Of a DNA stretch of 64,000 nucleotides, positions 1 to 8,434 are shown piece after piece. Numbering within the stretch: position 1 is the stretch's first letter; every line of letters begins with the position of its first letter. The translations under genes were made by a program, and so were the position numbers. The DNA lies in contig NZ_AUJU01000016.1 of assembly GCF_000424385.1 (NCBI RefSeq), positions 55,306 through 119,305 on the forward strand. Direction: 5' to 3'. The DNA is from Butyrivibrio sp. LC3010 (GTDB taxonomy: Bacteria > Bacillota > Clostridia > Lachnospirales > Lachnospiraceae). The notes under the pieces are model-generated. The model did no database searches. It was not told where the DNA came from and saw only the letters and a program-made list of their open reading frames with translations.

Positions 1-777
1 ATGCAGCAGAAGGTAAAGGACCTTGGAATATGCTGTATAAATGAAAAGGGCGATGCATCTGAAAGCTCACTTCCTGGAAAAGTTATTTTTACAGGACCTG
101 TTTATGACAGAGACATTTTGAGGGCATGGAATACAAGGGCTGACCTTTTCTTATTCCCATCTGTATATGACACTAATGGAATAGTTGTAAGAGAGGCAGC
201 AGCCTGCGGACTTGGAAGTGTTCTTATAAAAAAATCCTGTGCCGCAGAGGGTATCACCGATGGACGAAACGGTTATCTCATAGATGAGAATGCTGAATCA
301 ATGGCAGCACTTTTGAAAAAGGCAGCAGGAAATCTTGATGCTGTACATGATGTGGGACAGCATGCCATGGATGAGATTTATATCTCCTGGAGCGATGCTG
401 TTCATGCTGCATATGAGCGATATGGGATAATACGTGACATGGTAAAAAACAAAAAGCTTCCTGTTAAGAAGAAGCAGAGCTCAGATTATGTTCTTGAGTC
501 AGCAGCTACGATAATAAAGGGAACGGAGCATATTTTCGACATACCAAGAAATATATACGGCGGTATGAAGGAGAACTTTGAGGACTTCAAGGTGGATTTT
601 AAAGAGGATCTTGAGGAGTTTAAGGACAGGCTTCCTGATGGCGTTAAGGAATTCTCGGAAAATGCCAGGGAAATCACTGAGAAGACCAAGAACAGCGTGT
701 TAAAGAGCATGGAGTTTGCAGGCAGAAGCGTAAAGGAAGGCCTGGACATGAGCATTAACGGAATGAAGAGAGAATGA
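1..777 (+). CDS. GT4-type glycosyltransferase, C-terminal part (5' end outside window)
   Basis: This is the C-terminal Rossmann half of a GT-B (family GT4-like) glycosyltransferase, which would transfer a sugar from a nucleotide sugar. Residues about 50-95 carry the nucleotide-sugar site: FLFPS, then a stretch ending VVREAAACG that corresponds to the family's E-x7-E region, although the first acid is replaced here. The reading frame is open from base 1, and the first Met lies inside the fold, so the real start is upstream. After residue 155 comes a charged amphipathic tail of about 100 residues, rich in Lys, Glu and Phe, that is not part of the GT fold and may lie on the membrane or form a coiled coil. 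The acceptor is unknown; a glycolipid or cell-wall polymer is plausible. Confidence 0.75.
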   Translation: MQQKVKDLGICCINEKGDASESSLPGKVIFTGPVYDRDILRAWNTRADLFLFPSVYDTNGIVVREAAACGLGSVLIKKSCAAEGITDGRNGYLIDENAESMAALLKKAAGNLDAVHDVGQHAMDEIYISWSDAVHAAYERYGIIRDMVKNKKLPVKKKQSSDYVLESAATIIKGTEHIFDIPRNIYGGMKENFEDFKVDFKEDLEEFKDRLPDGVKEFSENAREITEKTKNSVLKSMEFAGRSVKEGLDMSINGMKRE

Positions 778-898
778 TTTTCCATAAGCAGATTATACAT
801 ATTATATCTGTCATTTGCCATATGTTGGACATTTGTTGGACGCAGCATACTAGACTGATAGTAGATTAAGAGTGTTTCTTACTTTGAAGGAGGGAAAA

Positions 899-2152
899 AT
901 GAAGAATAAGATTTTATTATTGGTTATTGGTTGTGTTTTTGCAATGTCAGGTTGTGGCAGCGCTGCTACCCAGACAGAAAGTGCTGTGGAAAACATATCA
1001 GAGGATGCAAGCGCAACTACAGATACTGCTTCATCAGAAGGTGAAGAGTCTACTGAAGAGGCTGCAAGTGCTGAGGATGCAGCATCAGAGGACGAATCAT
1101 CAGAGGATGCTCTTGAGGAAGAAACAACTGGCACCGATGCGGAAAGTGAAAATGTTGATGAAGACTGGATGGGTAAGGAAACTGCTCCTGACGCAGACGG
1201 TAAGATTTCCAACGAATTTATGTCAATTACAATGCCAAAGGAACTTGAAGGAACTTATCTGGCATATACAAATGATAATGAAATAAATATTTATGAAAAG
1301 GAAGGCCATGATGACGGATATGGCGGATTCGTTTTCGGTATTTGCTTAGCTGATAACTATGGAGAATACGGCGGAATGAGAACCAAGATTGGTGAGCTCA
1401 CAGATGCCGATGGAAAGCTTCATCATGTGCTCCTTAGCTTTGCTTCAGAAGTGCAGTGGGATTATACGAAGTATGAAGAAGTGCCGGAGGCATATAAAAA
1501 GCTTGAGGACAGCTGCAGAGATATAGCTTCTACTTTAGAGGCAGAACAGGGTGGAACTTATGTAGACGGTGGTGGCACTAAGGGTGAGGATTTATATGGC
1601 GATCTTGCAAAGGAAATTGCCGCAACTGTTGAGAGTGCCAAGGATGCAAACGAGCTTGAGGCAGCTGATTTAAGTCCCGTTTACTACGCAATCTCACAGG
1701 GAGATGAAGCAAAGGATCCCATGGAGGCAATCGGAGTTGCTTATGCTGACTGCAACAGTGATGGCGTTGATGAGATGTTCATAGGTGATATTGAGAACCA
1801 GCAGGTATATGACATTTTCGGTTCTGAGAATGGTAAGCCTGTTCATGTAGTTTCAGGGCATTTCAGAGATTACTATAAGGTTAACGGTCCCTTTATTTCA
1901 GAGTATGTCTCTGAGAGTGCGGGAGTAAATGTAGCAACCAGCTGGAATCTTGAGCCTAATTCAAGTGAACTGTTTTTACAGTACTCTTTGAAACTTGATG
2001 AAACTGACGAAGCTGAGTATAAATGGGCAGTTTCCTATAGCGATGGAAAATGGGAGGAGCTTTCCGAAGAGGAATATAATGATCGCTTTTCCAATTTGGA
2101 ATATCCTGATGCACCGGCTTTGGAATTTAAGCCTCTTAACAGCTTAAAGTAA
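899..2152 (+). CDS. Predicted lipoprotein with acidic linker, function unknown
   Basis: Secreted lipoprotein of 417 residues. A type II signal peptide ends in the lipobox MSGC (Cys at residue 19), so the protein should be lipid-anchored outside the membrane. It is followed by about 70 residues rich in Glu, Ser, Ala and Asp, a flexible tether. The folded remainder has no family that I recognise; a stretch near residue 290 (DCNSDGVDE) looks like a Ca-binding or FG-GAP-like loop. The ATG at 899 is chosen because AAGGAGGG lies just before it; an upstream in-frame start at 872 has no such site. A strong terminator follows at 2185, so it is probably transcribed alone. Confidence 0.8.
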   Translation: MKNKILLLVIGCVFAMSGCGSAATQTESAVENISEDASATTDTASSEGEESTEEAASAEDAASEDESSEDALEEETTGTDAESENVDEDWMGKETAPDADGKISNEFMSITMPKELEGTYLAYTNDNEINIYEKEGHDDGYGGFVFGICLADNYGEYGGMRTKIGELTDADGKLHHVLLSFASEVQWDYTKYEEVPEAYKKLEDSCRDIASTLEAEQGGTYVDGGGTKGEDLYGDLAKEIAATVESAKDANELEAADLSPVYYAISQGDEAKDPMEAIGVAYADCNSDGVDEMFIGDIENQQVYDIFGSENGKPVHVVSGHFRDYYKVNGPFISEYVSESAGVNVATSWNLEPNSSELFLQYSLKLDETDEAEYKWAVSYSDGKWEELSEEEYNDRFSNLEYPDAPALEFKPLNSLK

Positions 2153-2184
2153 AAGGTCTATAATGAATATAAGGATTTGGGGTG

Positions 2185-2216
2185 ACCGGCTGAAATATTC
2201 AGCCGGTTGCTTTTTT
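2185..2216 (+). terminator. Rho-independent terminator after the lipoprotein gene
   Basis: ACCGGCTGAA and TTCAGCCGGT form a 10-bp stem with a tiny loop, followed by GC and six T. It ends the lipoprotein transcript and separates it from the GH13 gene downstream. Confidence 0.9.
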
Positions 2217-2299
2217 GACCTTGGCACTTGACGATTATTTCTATCTAAAGAACCCACAAGAATCCTGCATTCTGCAGTAAACGATTATTGAGGTGTGAT

Positions 2300-4102
2300 A
2301 TGTGTAATGAAAATCTGAAAGAAAATGAAAAAGAAATCAAAGAAAGTAGTGTCAATAATTCTGCTGATGGTAGACAGGAAAAGTCTGCGGAAAAAGAAAA
2401 AGACTGGTACAAGCGGATGGCTTTTTATCAGATTTGGGTCAGAAGCTTTGCTGATGGTAATGGCGATGGTATCGGTGATTTATATGGTGTCTATGACAAG
2501 CTGGAATATGTTAAGTCCCTTGGGGTGGACGGAATCTGGTTTTCACCGCTTTATCCTTCGCCTAATGCGGACTTTGGATATGACATATCTGATTATAAGG
2601 ACATTCATCCTGATTACGGTACACTTGATCAGTTTAAAAAGGTACTGCATAAGGCCCATGAACTTGGGCTTAAGGTTATCATGGACCTTGTTATAAACCA
2701 TACTTCTGATGAGCATCCCTGGTTTATCGAGAGCCGTAAGGGGAAGGACAACCCTTACAGTGATTATTATATATGGCGTGATAAGCCCAATAACTGGGAC
2801 AGCATTTTCGATGGAAAAGCATGGGAATATGACGAGCAGCGAGGCCAGTACTATCTCCATCTGTTTGCCAAAAAGCAGCCTGACCTCAATATGGACAATG
2901 AGAAAGTCAGGGAAGAAGTAAAGTCCATAATGCGTTTCTGGCTTGATATGGGGGTGGACGGTTTCAGAGAGGATGTAATAAACTTTATATCCAAAAAAGA
3001 GGGGCTTCCTAACGGGCTTCCTTTTATTCCTGCGGTTAACGGTATGCCATACTATAAAGACGGACCGCACATTCACGAATATCTTGGCGAATTCAGACAG
3101 GTATGCAACGAATATGATTGTTTTCAGATAGGTGAGGGGCCTATGACTACGGTTAACTCTGCACTTAAATATGTGACAGGGGAAAACAAGTCTCTGGATA
3201 TGATGATTTCTTTTGATCATATGCTGGCAGATTGTCTTTTCACGCAGTACATTCACAGACCATTTTCACTTATAAAACTGAAGAAGGCGTTTACCAAGTG
3301 GCAGCTGGCACTTGCAGGAAGAGCATGGAATTCTCTTTATCTTGAAAATCATGATCATCCGCGTATCATAAGCCGCTACGGAAGTGAGTATTATCACAGG
3401 GAAAGCGGAACTATGCTGGCGGTATGCTATCTGTTTTTACAGGGCACTCCGTTTATATATCAGGGGCAGGAGATTGGAATGACCAACATACGTCTTAACT
3501 CTATAGACAAGTATGTGGATGTTTCCAGTATTGCAAATTACAATACCTATCATTTAAAGGACAGTGAGGAAAAAAGACTTAGGAGAATACATTTGTCAAG
3601 CAGGGATTCTGCGCGCACTCCCATTCAGTGGAATGACTCAAAATATGCGGGTTTTTCCACTGTAAAGCCGTGGTTTTATGTTAATCCTAATTATAAAAAG
3701 ATCAATGTGGCAGCCGAGGAGAAGGACGAATTCAGTATATTGAATTTCTACAGAAAATGTCTTTCTCTCAGAAGAAATTCCAAGGCTCTTTTGTATGGTA
3801 ATTATAAGGAATACTATCCGAATGATCCGAATGTTTATATGTATGAGAGAAGCTATGGAACTGTGAGCTATCTGATAATATGTTCCTTTGCAAAGATTCC
3901 GGTAAAGGTTACGATTCCGGAAAAGTATATAGGAAAAAGGGGACAGCTTATGCTGTGCAATTATCCTGACAGAAAGCAGTACATAAGATATGGGGATAAC
4001 ATGTTTCAGGATCTTGTGAGAAGTGAAATGTGTACTTATGCTGTGAGACATGGAATGTACAGACCTTACGAGACCAGGGTGTACAGATTCAGGATAGATT
4101 GA
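2300..4102 (+). CDS. GH13 alpha-glucosidase (oligo-1,6-glucosidase/trehalose-synthase-like)
   Basis: Cytoplasmic family GH13 enzyme of 600 residues that should hydrolyse or transfer alpha-glucosides such as isomalto- or malto-oligosaccharides. The (beta/alpha)8 barrel begins at about residue 38 (FYQIWVRSF). Conserved regions are visible: DLVINHTS (region I), GFREDV with the nucleophile Asp225, GEGP with acid/base Glu279, and ENHD with transition-state stabiliser Asp352. The residue before the nucleophile is Glu where many relatives have Met or Leu, and GEGP replaces the common GEMP, so specificity is uncertain. The ATG at 2300 has GAGGTG five bases upstream; an in-frame TTG at 2288 is less likely. 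There is no signal peptide. The first 35 residues are charged and not part of the fold. Confidence 0.9.
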   Translation: MCNENLKENEKEIKESSVNNSADGRQEKSAEKEKDWYKRMAFYQIWVRSFADGNGDGIGDLYGVYDKLEYVKSLGVDGIWFSPLYPSPNADFGYDISDYKDIHPDYGTLDQFKKVLHKAHELGLKVIMDLVINHTSDEHPWFIESRKGKDNPYSDYYIWRDKPNNWDSIFDGKAWEYDEQRGQYYLHLFAKKQPDLNMDNEKVREEVKSIMRFWLDMGVDGFREDVINFISKKEGLPNGLPFIPAVNGMPYYKDGPHIHEYLGEFRQVCNEYDCFQIGEGPMTTVNSALKYVTGENKSLDMMISFDHMLADCLFTQYIHRPFSLIKLKKAFTKWQLALAGRAWNSLYLENHDHPRIISRYGSEYYHRESGTMLAVCYLFLQGTPFIYQGQEIGMTNIRLNSIDKYVDVSSIANYNTYHLKDSEEKRLRRIHLSSRDSARTPIQWNDSKYAGFSTVKPWFYVNPNYKKINVAAEEKDEFSILNFYRKCLSLRRNSKALLYGNYKEYYPNDPNVYMYERSYGTVSYLIICSFAKIPVKVTIPEKYIGKRGQLMLCNYPDRKQYIRYGDNMFQDLVRSEMCTYAVRHGMYRPYETRVYRFRID

Positions 4103-4170
4103 TAAAAAGTTTTGTGTGCAGGATTACGTAGTAATCGTGCCAATATACATCTAGGGGAGGAAAACTACAA

Positions 4171-5016
4171 ATGACATTAGATGCTTATTTAAACCCGGAG
4201 TTTACATGGCTTAAGAAACTTCTTTTCTTTGCCGTGGGATTACTGGGGGTTTTGGTTTGTAACTTTGTACTTTTGGGAGGGGCGGAATTTACAGCGACCT
4301 TTTTGCCAAGAAGGGAGCGTAAAGGTGCTGTGCCCGTGAACTTTCACAAATATGTTCAGCTTTTTTATGAGATGATAATTGCAGGTACATCTGTTATGTC
4401 GTTCGCCTGTGCTTATGTTGTTTTTAATCATGTTTACACACTGATGCAAAATGGTGCAGGACATTCGGGACGTTTTACGGGACTGTTCTACAGAGGATGG
4501 AGTGATGGTAAGGACTTTGCACTTCTGCTTCTCATCTGTTTATCCTGTGTATTCAACTCATTTCTGGATAAACTCATTATTCCGCTGGCACGTCTTTCTA
4601 AGGAAGAAAAGGCTTCCATCAGAATGTTGGCTATGTTTTACGCGATAATAATTCTTATTTATCTGAACTTTATCGGTGATGAAAGTGAGTACAGTCCGGT
4701 AATGATGTATTATCTGGGATTAATGGTTGGTAGATTTGTTTACTTTGATGCATCCTTCTGGGATTTTGTGGAAGCTATAAAAAATGCATTCTTAAGAATT
4801 CCGATGCTTATACTGTGCATAATTTTGTGTGGTGGAATGTGCTTTTTCGGATTCAGAATGGGATTTTTACTGGAGAGGAATTATTACATAGTCGGTATAT
4901 TTTATACGCACCTTTTCCTGCTGCTGGCAGTTTTTATAATCCATCACAGCAGACTGATGAAATTTGTGGTTAAGGAGAGTCCTTCTGAAAATGAAGAATA
5001 TGAGGATTTGGAGTAA
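4171..5016 (+). CDS. Multi-pass membrane protein, unknown
   Basis: 281 residues with about seven hydrophobic spans and an acidic C-terminal tail (ENEEYEDLE). I recognise no family. AGGGGAGG precedes the ATG. It is the first gene of a tight trio: the next gene starts 5 bases after this stop, and the third overlaps the second by 4 bases, so the three are probably co-expressed and may form a membrane complex with the phosphodiester-glycosidase-like protein at the end. Confidence 0.7.
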   Translation: MTLDAYLNPEFTWLKKLLFFAVGLLGVLVCNFVLLGGAEFTATFLPRRERKGAVPVNFHKYVQLFYEMIIAGTSVMSFACAYVVFNHVYTLMQNGAGHSGRFTGLFYRGWSDGKDFALLLLICLSCVFNSFLDKLIIPLARLSKEEKASIRMLAMFYAIIILIYLNFIGDESEYSPVMMYYLGLMVGRFVYFDASFWDFVEAIKNAFLRIPMLILCIILCGGMCFFGFRMGFLLERNYYIVGIFYTHLFLLLAVFIIHHSRLMKFVVKESPSENEEYEDLE

Positions 5017-5021
5017 GTATT

Positions 5022-5675
5022 ATGGAAAGTGAGAAGCAATCAATATTCTTAAATGAATACATGATGACGACAGCCTGCCTTTTTGCTGTTATTACCAGTG
5101 TCATCTCTGCAGTTCTTATACGGCCTTATGGCGATAAATTTGCCATGTTTGAAGTATTGGTAAAGCTTGTGACTGTAGTATGCATGTATTTTGCCTACAA
5201 GAGATACAGCTGGGATGTTGCCAAGGGAATGATGGGCGGAGTACTGTTCTGTCTCATGTATCAGGAAGCGCATCTTGTGCTTGGACAGCTGTGGGGAGAG
5301 GAGGATTTTGATACCTATCTTGTGATCGGTGTGCAGGGAAGTATATACCTTGCGGCAGCAGGCATGTCGTTTCTGATGACGATAATTATTACGATAAATC
5401 ATTTCATAATCAATTATGCAAAAAAAGGCAATCCGGGGAATGTTATATTGAACAGAATAGCCATTATCTATAAGGTTGTGGTTTATATCATCCTGATTGT
5501 GGCTAACAGTAACCTGGATTTTGCCAAAGATATCTTGTGGGAGAACGGGCTTCAATATTTGACAGACATTGCCATTTTCCTATTGATTGTAAGTATCGAA
5601 TCACAGATTGATTCCTTTAAGGTGCTTAGGGATGAGCTGCTTAAACAAAAGAAAGAAAGGAAGAAAAGCCAATGA
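5022..5675 (+). CDS. Multi-pass membrane protein, unknown
   Basis: 217 residues with about six predicted membrane spans and a Lys-rich cytoplasmic tail (KQKKERKKSQ). No family recognised. A GGAG site lies inside the end of the preceding gene, and the stop codon overlaps the next start as ATGA, which indicates translational coupling in a three-gene membrane operon. Confidence 0.7.
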   Translation: MESEKQSIFLNEYMMTTACLFAVITSVISAVLIRPYGDKFAMFEVLVKLVTVVCMYFAYKRYSWDVAKGMMGGVLFCLMYQEAHLVLGQLWGEEDFDTYLVIGVQGSIYLAAAGMSFLMTIIITINHFIINYAKKGNPGNVILNRIAIIYKVVVYIILIVANSNLDFAKDILWENGLQYLTDIAIFLLIVSIESQIDSFKVLRDELLKQKKERKKSQ

Positions 5676-6640
5676 ATATGAGAAAACGTTTATCAGGAAT
5701 GTGGCTTATGTCCATGGCGCTCCTTTCATATGGTGCTTACACTACTTTCTTTGTAGCACAGATGTCAGCTCCTTATATTGTCTATTGGACATTGCCTGTT
5801 TTTCAAAGTGTGGCACTGGTCATTTATTTATGGGGACCTGAGAAGATTAAATTCAAGCCCTTGAGGATCATGTATCATCTTTGCTACATGACTTCGTTTT
5901 TGGTACTTCCCGCTTTTATATTTATTTTTATGGGGCTTATATCTCAGTATCACATTAATATTCCTGAGAGCATTGATGCGACTCGTATGTCGGTAGAAGA
6001 GATACTTCCGGGAGATGAAACCACCATTTACAGGACAGATAAGGTGTATATATTTTTCCCTGAGTATAAGACAGTGGATATGGAATGCGGCAATCGTCCT
6101 TCACAGTCCGATGAGTCAATAACCTGGTGCTGCGGGGCAGCTTTTCAGCATGCAGTCGAGCTGGGATTCTCACAGGACAATATTGAGGGGGATCATGCAT
6201 CCCATGGCGAGTTCTATGACAGTCCCTATGACAGGGATGCGGACGGAGCCTTCGTGTTTGCTGATGGAAAATTCGGTTTTGAATTTGGTGATAAAGAGAA
6301 AGCTGTCAAAAAGGCTGCAGAGGCAGGCGGCAGCGGATTTATGCAGCTTGCGATGATAAATGATAAAAAGGCAGTGATGAATTTCGACAGACCCAGAGCC
6401 AGATGTTACAGAACCCTGGCAGAGCTCAATGGACATCTTTGTGTAATCGATTCTGTGAAGATGATGCATTTTGGCGAGTTCATGGAGGAGCTTAAACGAA
6501 TCGGTGTTACTAATGCCGTATACATGGATATGGGTGCAGGCTGGAATTATTCCTGGTACAGGAAGGCAACAGGAAAAGTAAGAACGCTTTTTGGATTACC
6601 TGTTCCGTGGTCACATAACTGGGTTGTTTTTAGAAAGTGA
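5672..6640 (+). CDS. Membrane-anchored phosphodiester-glycosidase-like protein
   Basis: 322 residues. Three or four membrane spans occupy residues 1-95, followed by an outer domain of about 220 residues. The C-terminal part, with ARCYRTLAELNG, then FGEFMEELKRIGVTNAVYMDMG and NYSWYR, resembles NAGPA/phosphodiester-glycosidase domains, which have a similar ending (a helix, then a small loop after AVxLDGG). Here the usual DGG is DMG, so catalysis is not assured. It ends the trio of membrane genes and starts in an ATGA overlap with the second. The family call is by motif memory only and is moderate. Confidence 0.55.
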   Translation: MNMRKRLSGMWLMSMALLSYGAYTTFFVAQMSAPYIVYWTLPVFQSVALVIYLWGPEKIKFKPLRIMYHLCYMTSFLVLPAFIFIFMGLISQYHINIPESIDATRMSVEEILPGDETTIYRTDKVYIFFPEYKTVDMECGNRPSQSDESITWCCGAAFQHAVELGFSQDNIEGDHASHGEFYDSPYDRDADGAFVFADGKFGFEFGDKEKAVKKAAEAGGSGFMQLAMINDKKAVMNFDRPRARCYRTLAELNGHLCVIDSVKMMHFGEFMEELKRIGVTNAVYMDMGAGWNYSWYRKATGKVRTLFGLPVPWSHNWVVFRK

Positions 6641-6677
6641 AAATAATAAACCAATCAAAAAAACCTTATTCAACTAA

Positions 6678-6707
6678 TTGTTGTGGAATTAGCTGAAAAG
6701 GTATAAT
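6678..6707 (+). promoter_or_regulatory. Sigma-A-type promoter for the 102-residue gene
   Basis: A perfect TATAAT at 6702-6707 lies 18 bases after TTGTTG (6678-6683). It sits 49 bases before the GTG start at 6756 and outside any gene. Confidence 0.5.
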
Positions 6708-6755
6708 ATGATTCGGGAATTTATTTTATAAAAATGAAGTGGGAGAAGTGAAATA

Positions 6756-7064
6756 GTGAAAAATGTGACTGTGGACTTTACAAACCATATCATACATATC
6801 AGAGCAAAGAAGTATCAGGATAGTAAAAAGATGGAAGATGTGAAAAAAGAGACATTTGCTCCATTTTTTCCTGAGAAGAAATTCATGACTGATTATAATT
6901 CTTATACATGGGATTTTGAGTCCGAGATTTTTATTGTAAATCAGGATAAACGTACCGTGATAAAGGATGACGGAGAGATGCGTTATCTGCCGGAACTGAT
7001 AATTCCAATGCCAAACCTTTCCCGAAAATATAGGGAATTTATGAATATAGTAATGTCTATCTAA
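6756..7064 (+). CDS. Small hypothetical protein
   Basis: 102 residues, soluble, no signal peptide, family not recognised. It begins with beta-like sequence (VKNVTVDFTNHIIHIRAKKYQ). The start is GTG, because the only nearby ATG (6734) runs into a stop; GGGAG lies about 9 bases before the GTG. It has its own promoter-like TATAAT upstream and a hairpin terminator right after it, so it appears monocistronic. Confidence 0.6.
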   Translation: MKNVTVDFTNHIIHIRAKKYQDSKKMEDVKKETFAPFFPEKKFMTDYNSYTWDFESEIFIVNQDKRTVIKDDGEMRYLPELIIPMPNLSRKYREFMNIVMSI

Positions 7065-7069
7065 TGCCT

Positions 7070-7143
7070 GGCTTTCCACACAGATACATATACTGTAGTT
7101 TCATCATGACTGCATGTATGAAATAGTGTGGAGAGCCTTTCTT
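7070..7143 (+). terminator. Long-stem terminator
   Basis: GGCTTTCCACAC at 7070-7081 pairs with GTGTGGAGAGCC at 7126-7137 (one mismatch). An inner ACATA/TGTAT pair and the sequence TTTCTTATC follow. It closes the small gene at 6756. Confidence 0.7.
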
Positions 7144-7234
7144 ATCATATAGGAAATTCCGTTGGATTTACTATGCAGAGTCGTGGTAAGCAACAAAGTT
7201 TATAAAATCTTTATCAAATGCATAATTGTGTAAC

Positions 7235-7263
7235 TTTAGTTTGGGAGTAGCATAAAGTATAAT
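7235..7263 (+). promoter_or_regulatory. Possible promoter for the 268-residue lipoprotein
   Basis: TATAAT at 7258-7263 is a perfect -10 box 36 bases before the start at 7299. The -35 candidate TTTAGT at 17-base spacing is weak. The region 7144-7234 holds nothing else that I can name. Confidence 0.4.
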
Positions 7264-7298
7264 TACCATATAGTTTTATTTATGAGGAGGGGAAGTTA

Positions 7299-8105
7299 AT
7301 GAACAGAAATTGTAAGAAGTTCCTGGCACTTATGTGCGGAGCGATGCTCATTATAAGTGGATGTGGTGGCAAAAACGAAGAACTGGTCGGAAGTGATGCG
7401 GAACTTGAAAGCGCTACAGAGACTATTGAAGCAGACATTAGTGCTACAGCAGGGTCTGTAGAGCAGGAAGAAGCACCTGCAAAGGAAGAAGTTCAGCCAG
7501 AAACAGAGGCAGAGGAGGCATCAGATACAGAAGCAGAGTCATCGGATAAGGAACAATCTGAAGCAAAATCTGAGAACGAGGCAGAAGCAGGAGAAGCGCT
7601 GACTAGTCTTCCACAGTATGAGTATCCTGATAAGGACTCAGTTTTTTATGCAGTTAGTAAGCATCTGGTTGAGGTAGTAGCTGCTGAATATGAGAAATCT
7701 GATGTTTCAATTCCGGTAGTACGTGAAGTGGCTATAGACGAATCAAATCCTGAAGATGTCATAGTGTATGGAGATTTTGATATCTATAACTATGATCTTG
7801 ATGGGGATACCTTGATGACAGCATCAGGTGGCAATTATCCCGGGGCCATGCATCTTAAAAAGACAGATGATGGCTATGAGGTTACATCCTTTGATGTATG
7901 CGAGGATGGCTCTGCCTGGAATGCCAGTGCGAAAAAAATATTTGGTGAATATTTCGATAAATTCATGGAAATACAACCTGATGATGAAAACAGGCAAAAA
8001 GTAAGAATAGAAACGATTGCGCAGTATGTTGAGGCTAATAATCTTCCAATAAAACAGTATCAGGATTTTGGCTGGGATCCTGTTATGATAACTGAGACAG
8101 ACTAA
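7299..8105 (+). CDS. Predicted lipoprotein with acidic linker, function unknown
   Basis: 268 residues. The signal peptide ends in the lipobox ISGC (Cys at residue 22). About 75 residues of Glu/Ala/Ser-rich tether follow, then a globular domain of about 160 residues beginning at SLPQYEYPDKDSVFYAVSKHL. The architecture matches the lipoprotein at 899, but the domains do not obviously match. It is preceded by GAGGAGGGG, a strong ribosome binding site. Its natural terminator (8349-8396) has been separated from it by the insertion of a 144-bp mobile repeat. Confidence 0.75.
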   Translation: MNRNCKKFLALMCGAMLIISGCGGKNEELVGSDAELESATETIEADISATAGSVEQEEAPAKEEVQPETEAEEASDTEAESSDKEQSEAKSENEAEAGEALTSLPQYEYPDKDSVFYAVSKHLVEVVAAEYEKSDVSIPVVREVAIDESNPEDVIVYGDFDIYNYDLDGDTLMTASGGNYPGAMHLKKTDDGYEVTSFDVCEDGSAWNASAKKIFGEYFDKFMEIQPDDENRQKVRIETIAQYVEANNLPIKQYQDFGWDPVMITETD

Positions 8106-8198
8106 ATGAAGACATAGTATTATTACTTTTTCTTGGATTCATGTATGACTTTCTAATTATGATGTCAGGTACCAATTTTTTAAGATAGATGACAATAT

Positions 8199-8342
8199 GT
8201 TACTGTTCAGACAGCTCTGCGCACTTGCTGCGCTGAGCGTGAGAATGTTCTACGTCTTGAATATAGGATTTGCCCCTTTGCCGAAGGCAACTGGAATGGG
8301 CAAATCCTGTTGCTGTGAGCACCGTAAGGTGTGAACAGTAAC
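8199..8342 (+). mobile_element. 144-bp MITE-like element, copy 1
   Basis: A non-coding element of exactly 144 bp with terminal inverted repeats GTTACTGTTCA / TGAACAGTAAC, flanked on both sides by the 8-bp duplication GACAATAT (8191-8198 and 8343-8350). Inside are strong hairpins: GGATTTGCCC pairs with GGGCAAATCC, and CACC/GGTG form a short stem near the right end. Near-identical copies occur at 20115 and, inverted, at 32923, each with its own 8-bp target duplication. It was inserted between a lipoprotein gene and its terminator. It carries no ORF, so it must be moved by a transposase encoded elsewhere. Confidence 0.9.
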
Positions 8343-8348
8343 GACAAT

Positions 8349-8396
8349 ATTCCGCAAGATATCAAAACAAGGTTGATATCTTGCGGAATAATTTTT
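8349..8396 (+). terminator. Terminator with 17-bp perfect stem
   Basis: The 17-base arm at 8349-8365 pairs perfectly with 8373-8389 around a 7-base loop, and AATTTTT follows. It presumably ended the lipoprotein transcript from 7299 before the mobile repeat was inserted in front of it. Part of the first arm lies inside the target duplication. Confidence 0.9.
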
Positions 8397-8434
8397 ATAC
8401 TTATGGTGTAGGCAACGAAACTTTATGAGGATAT

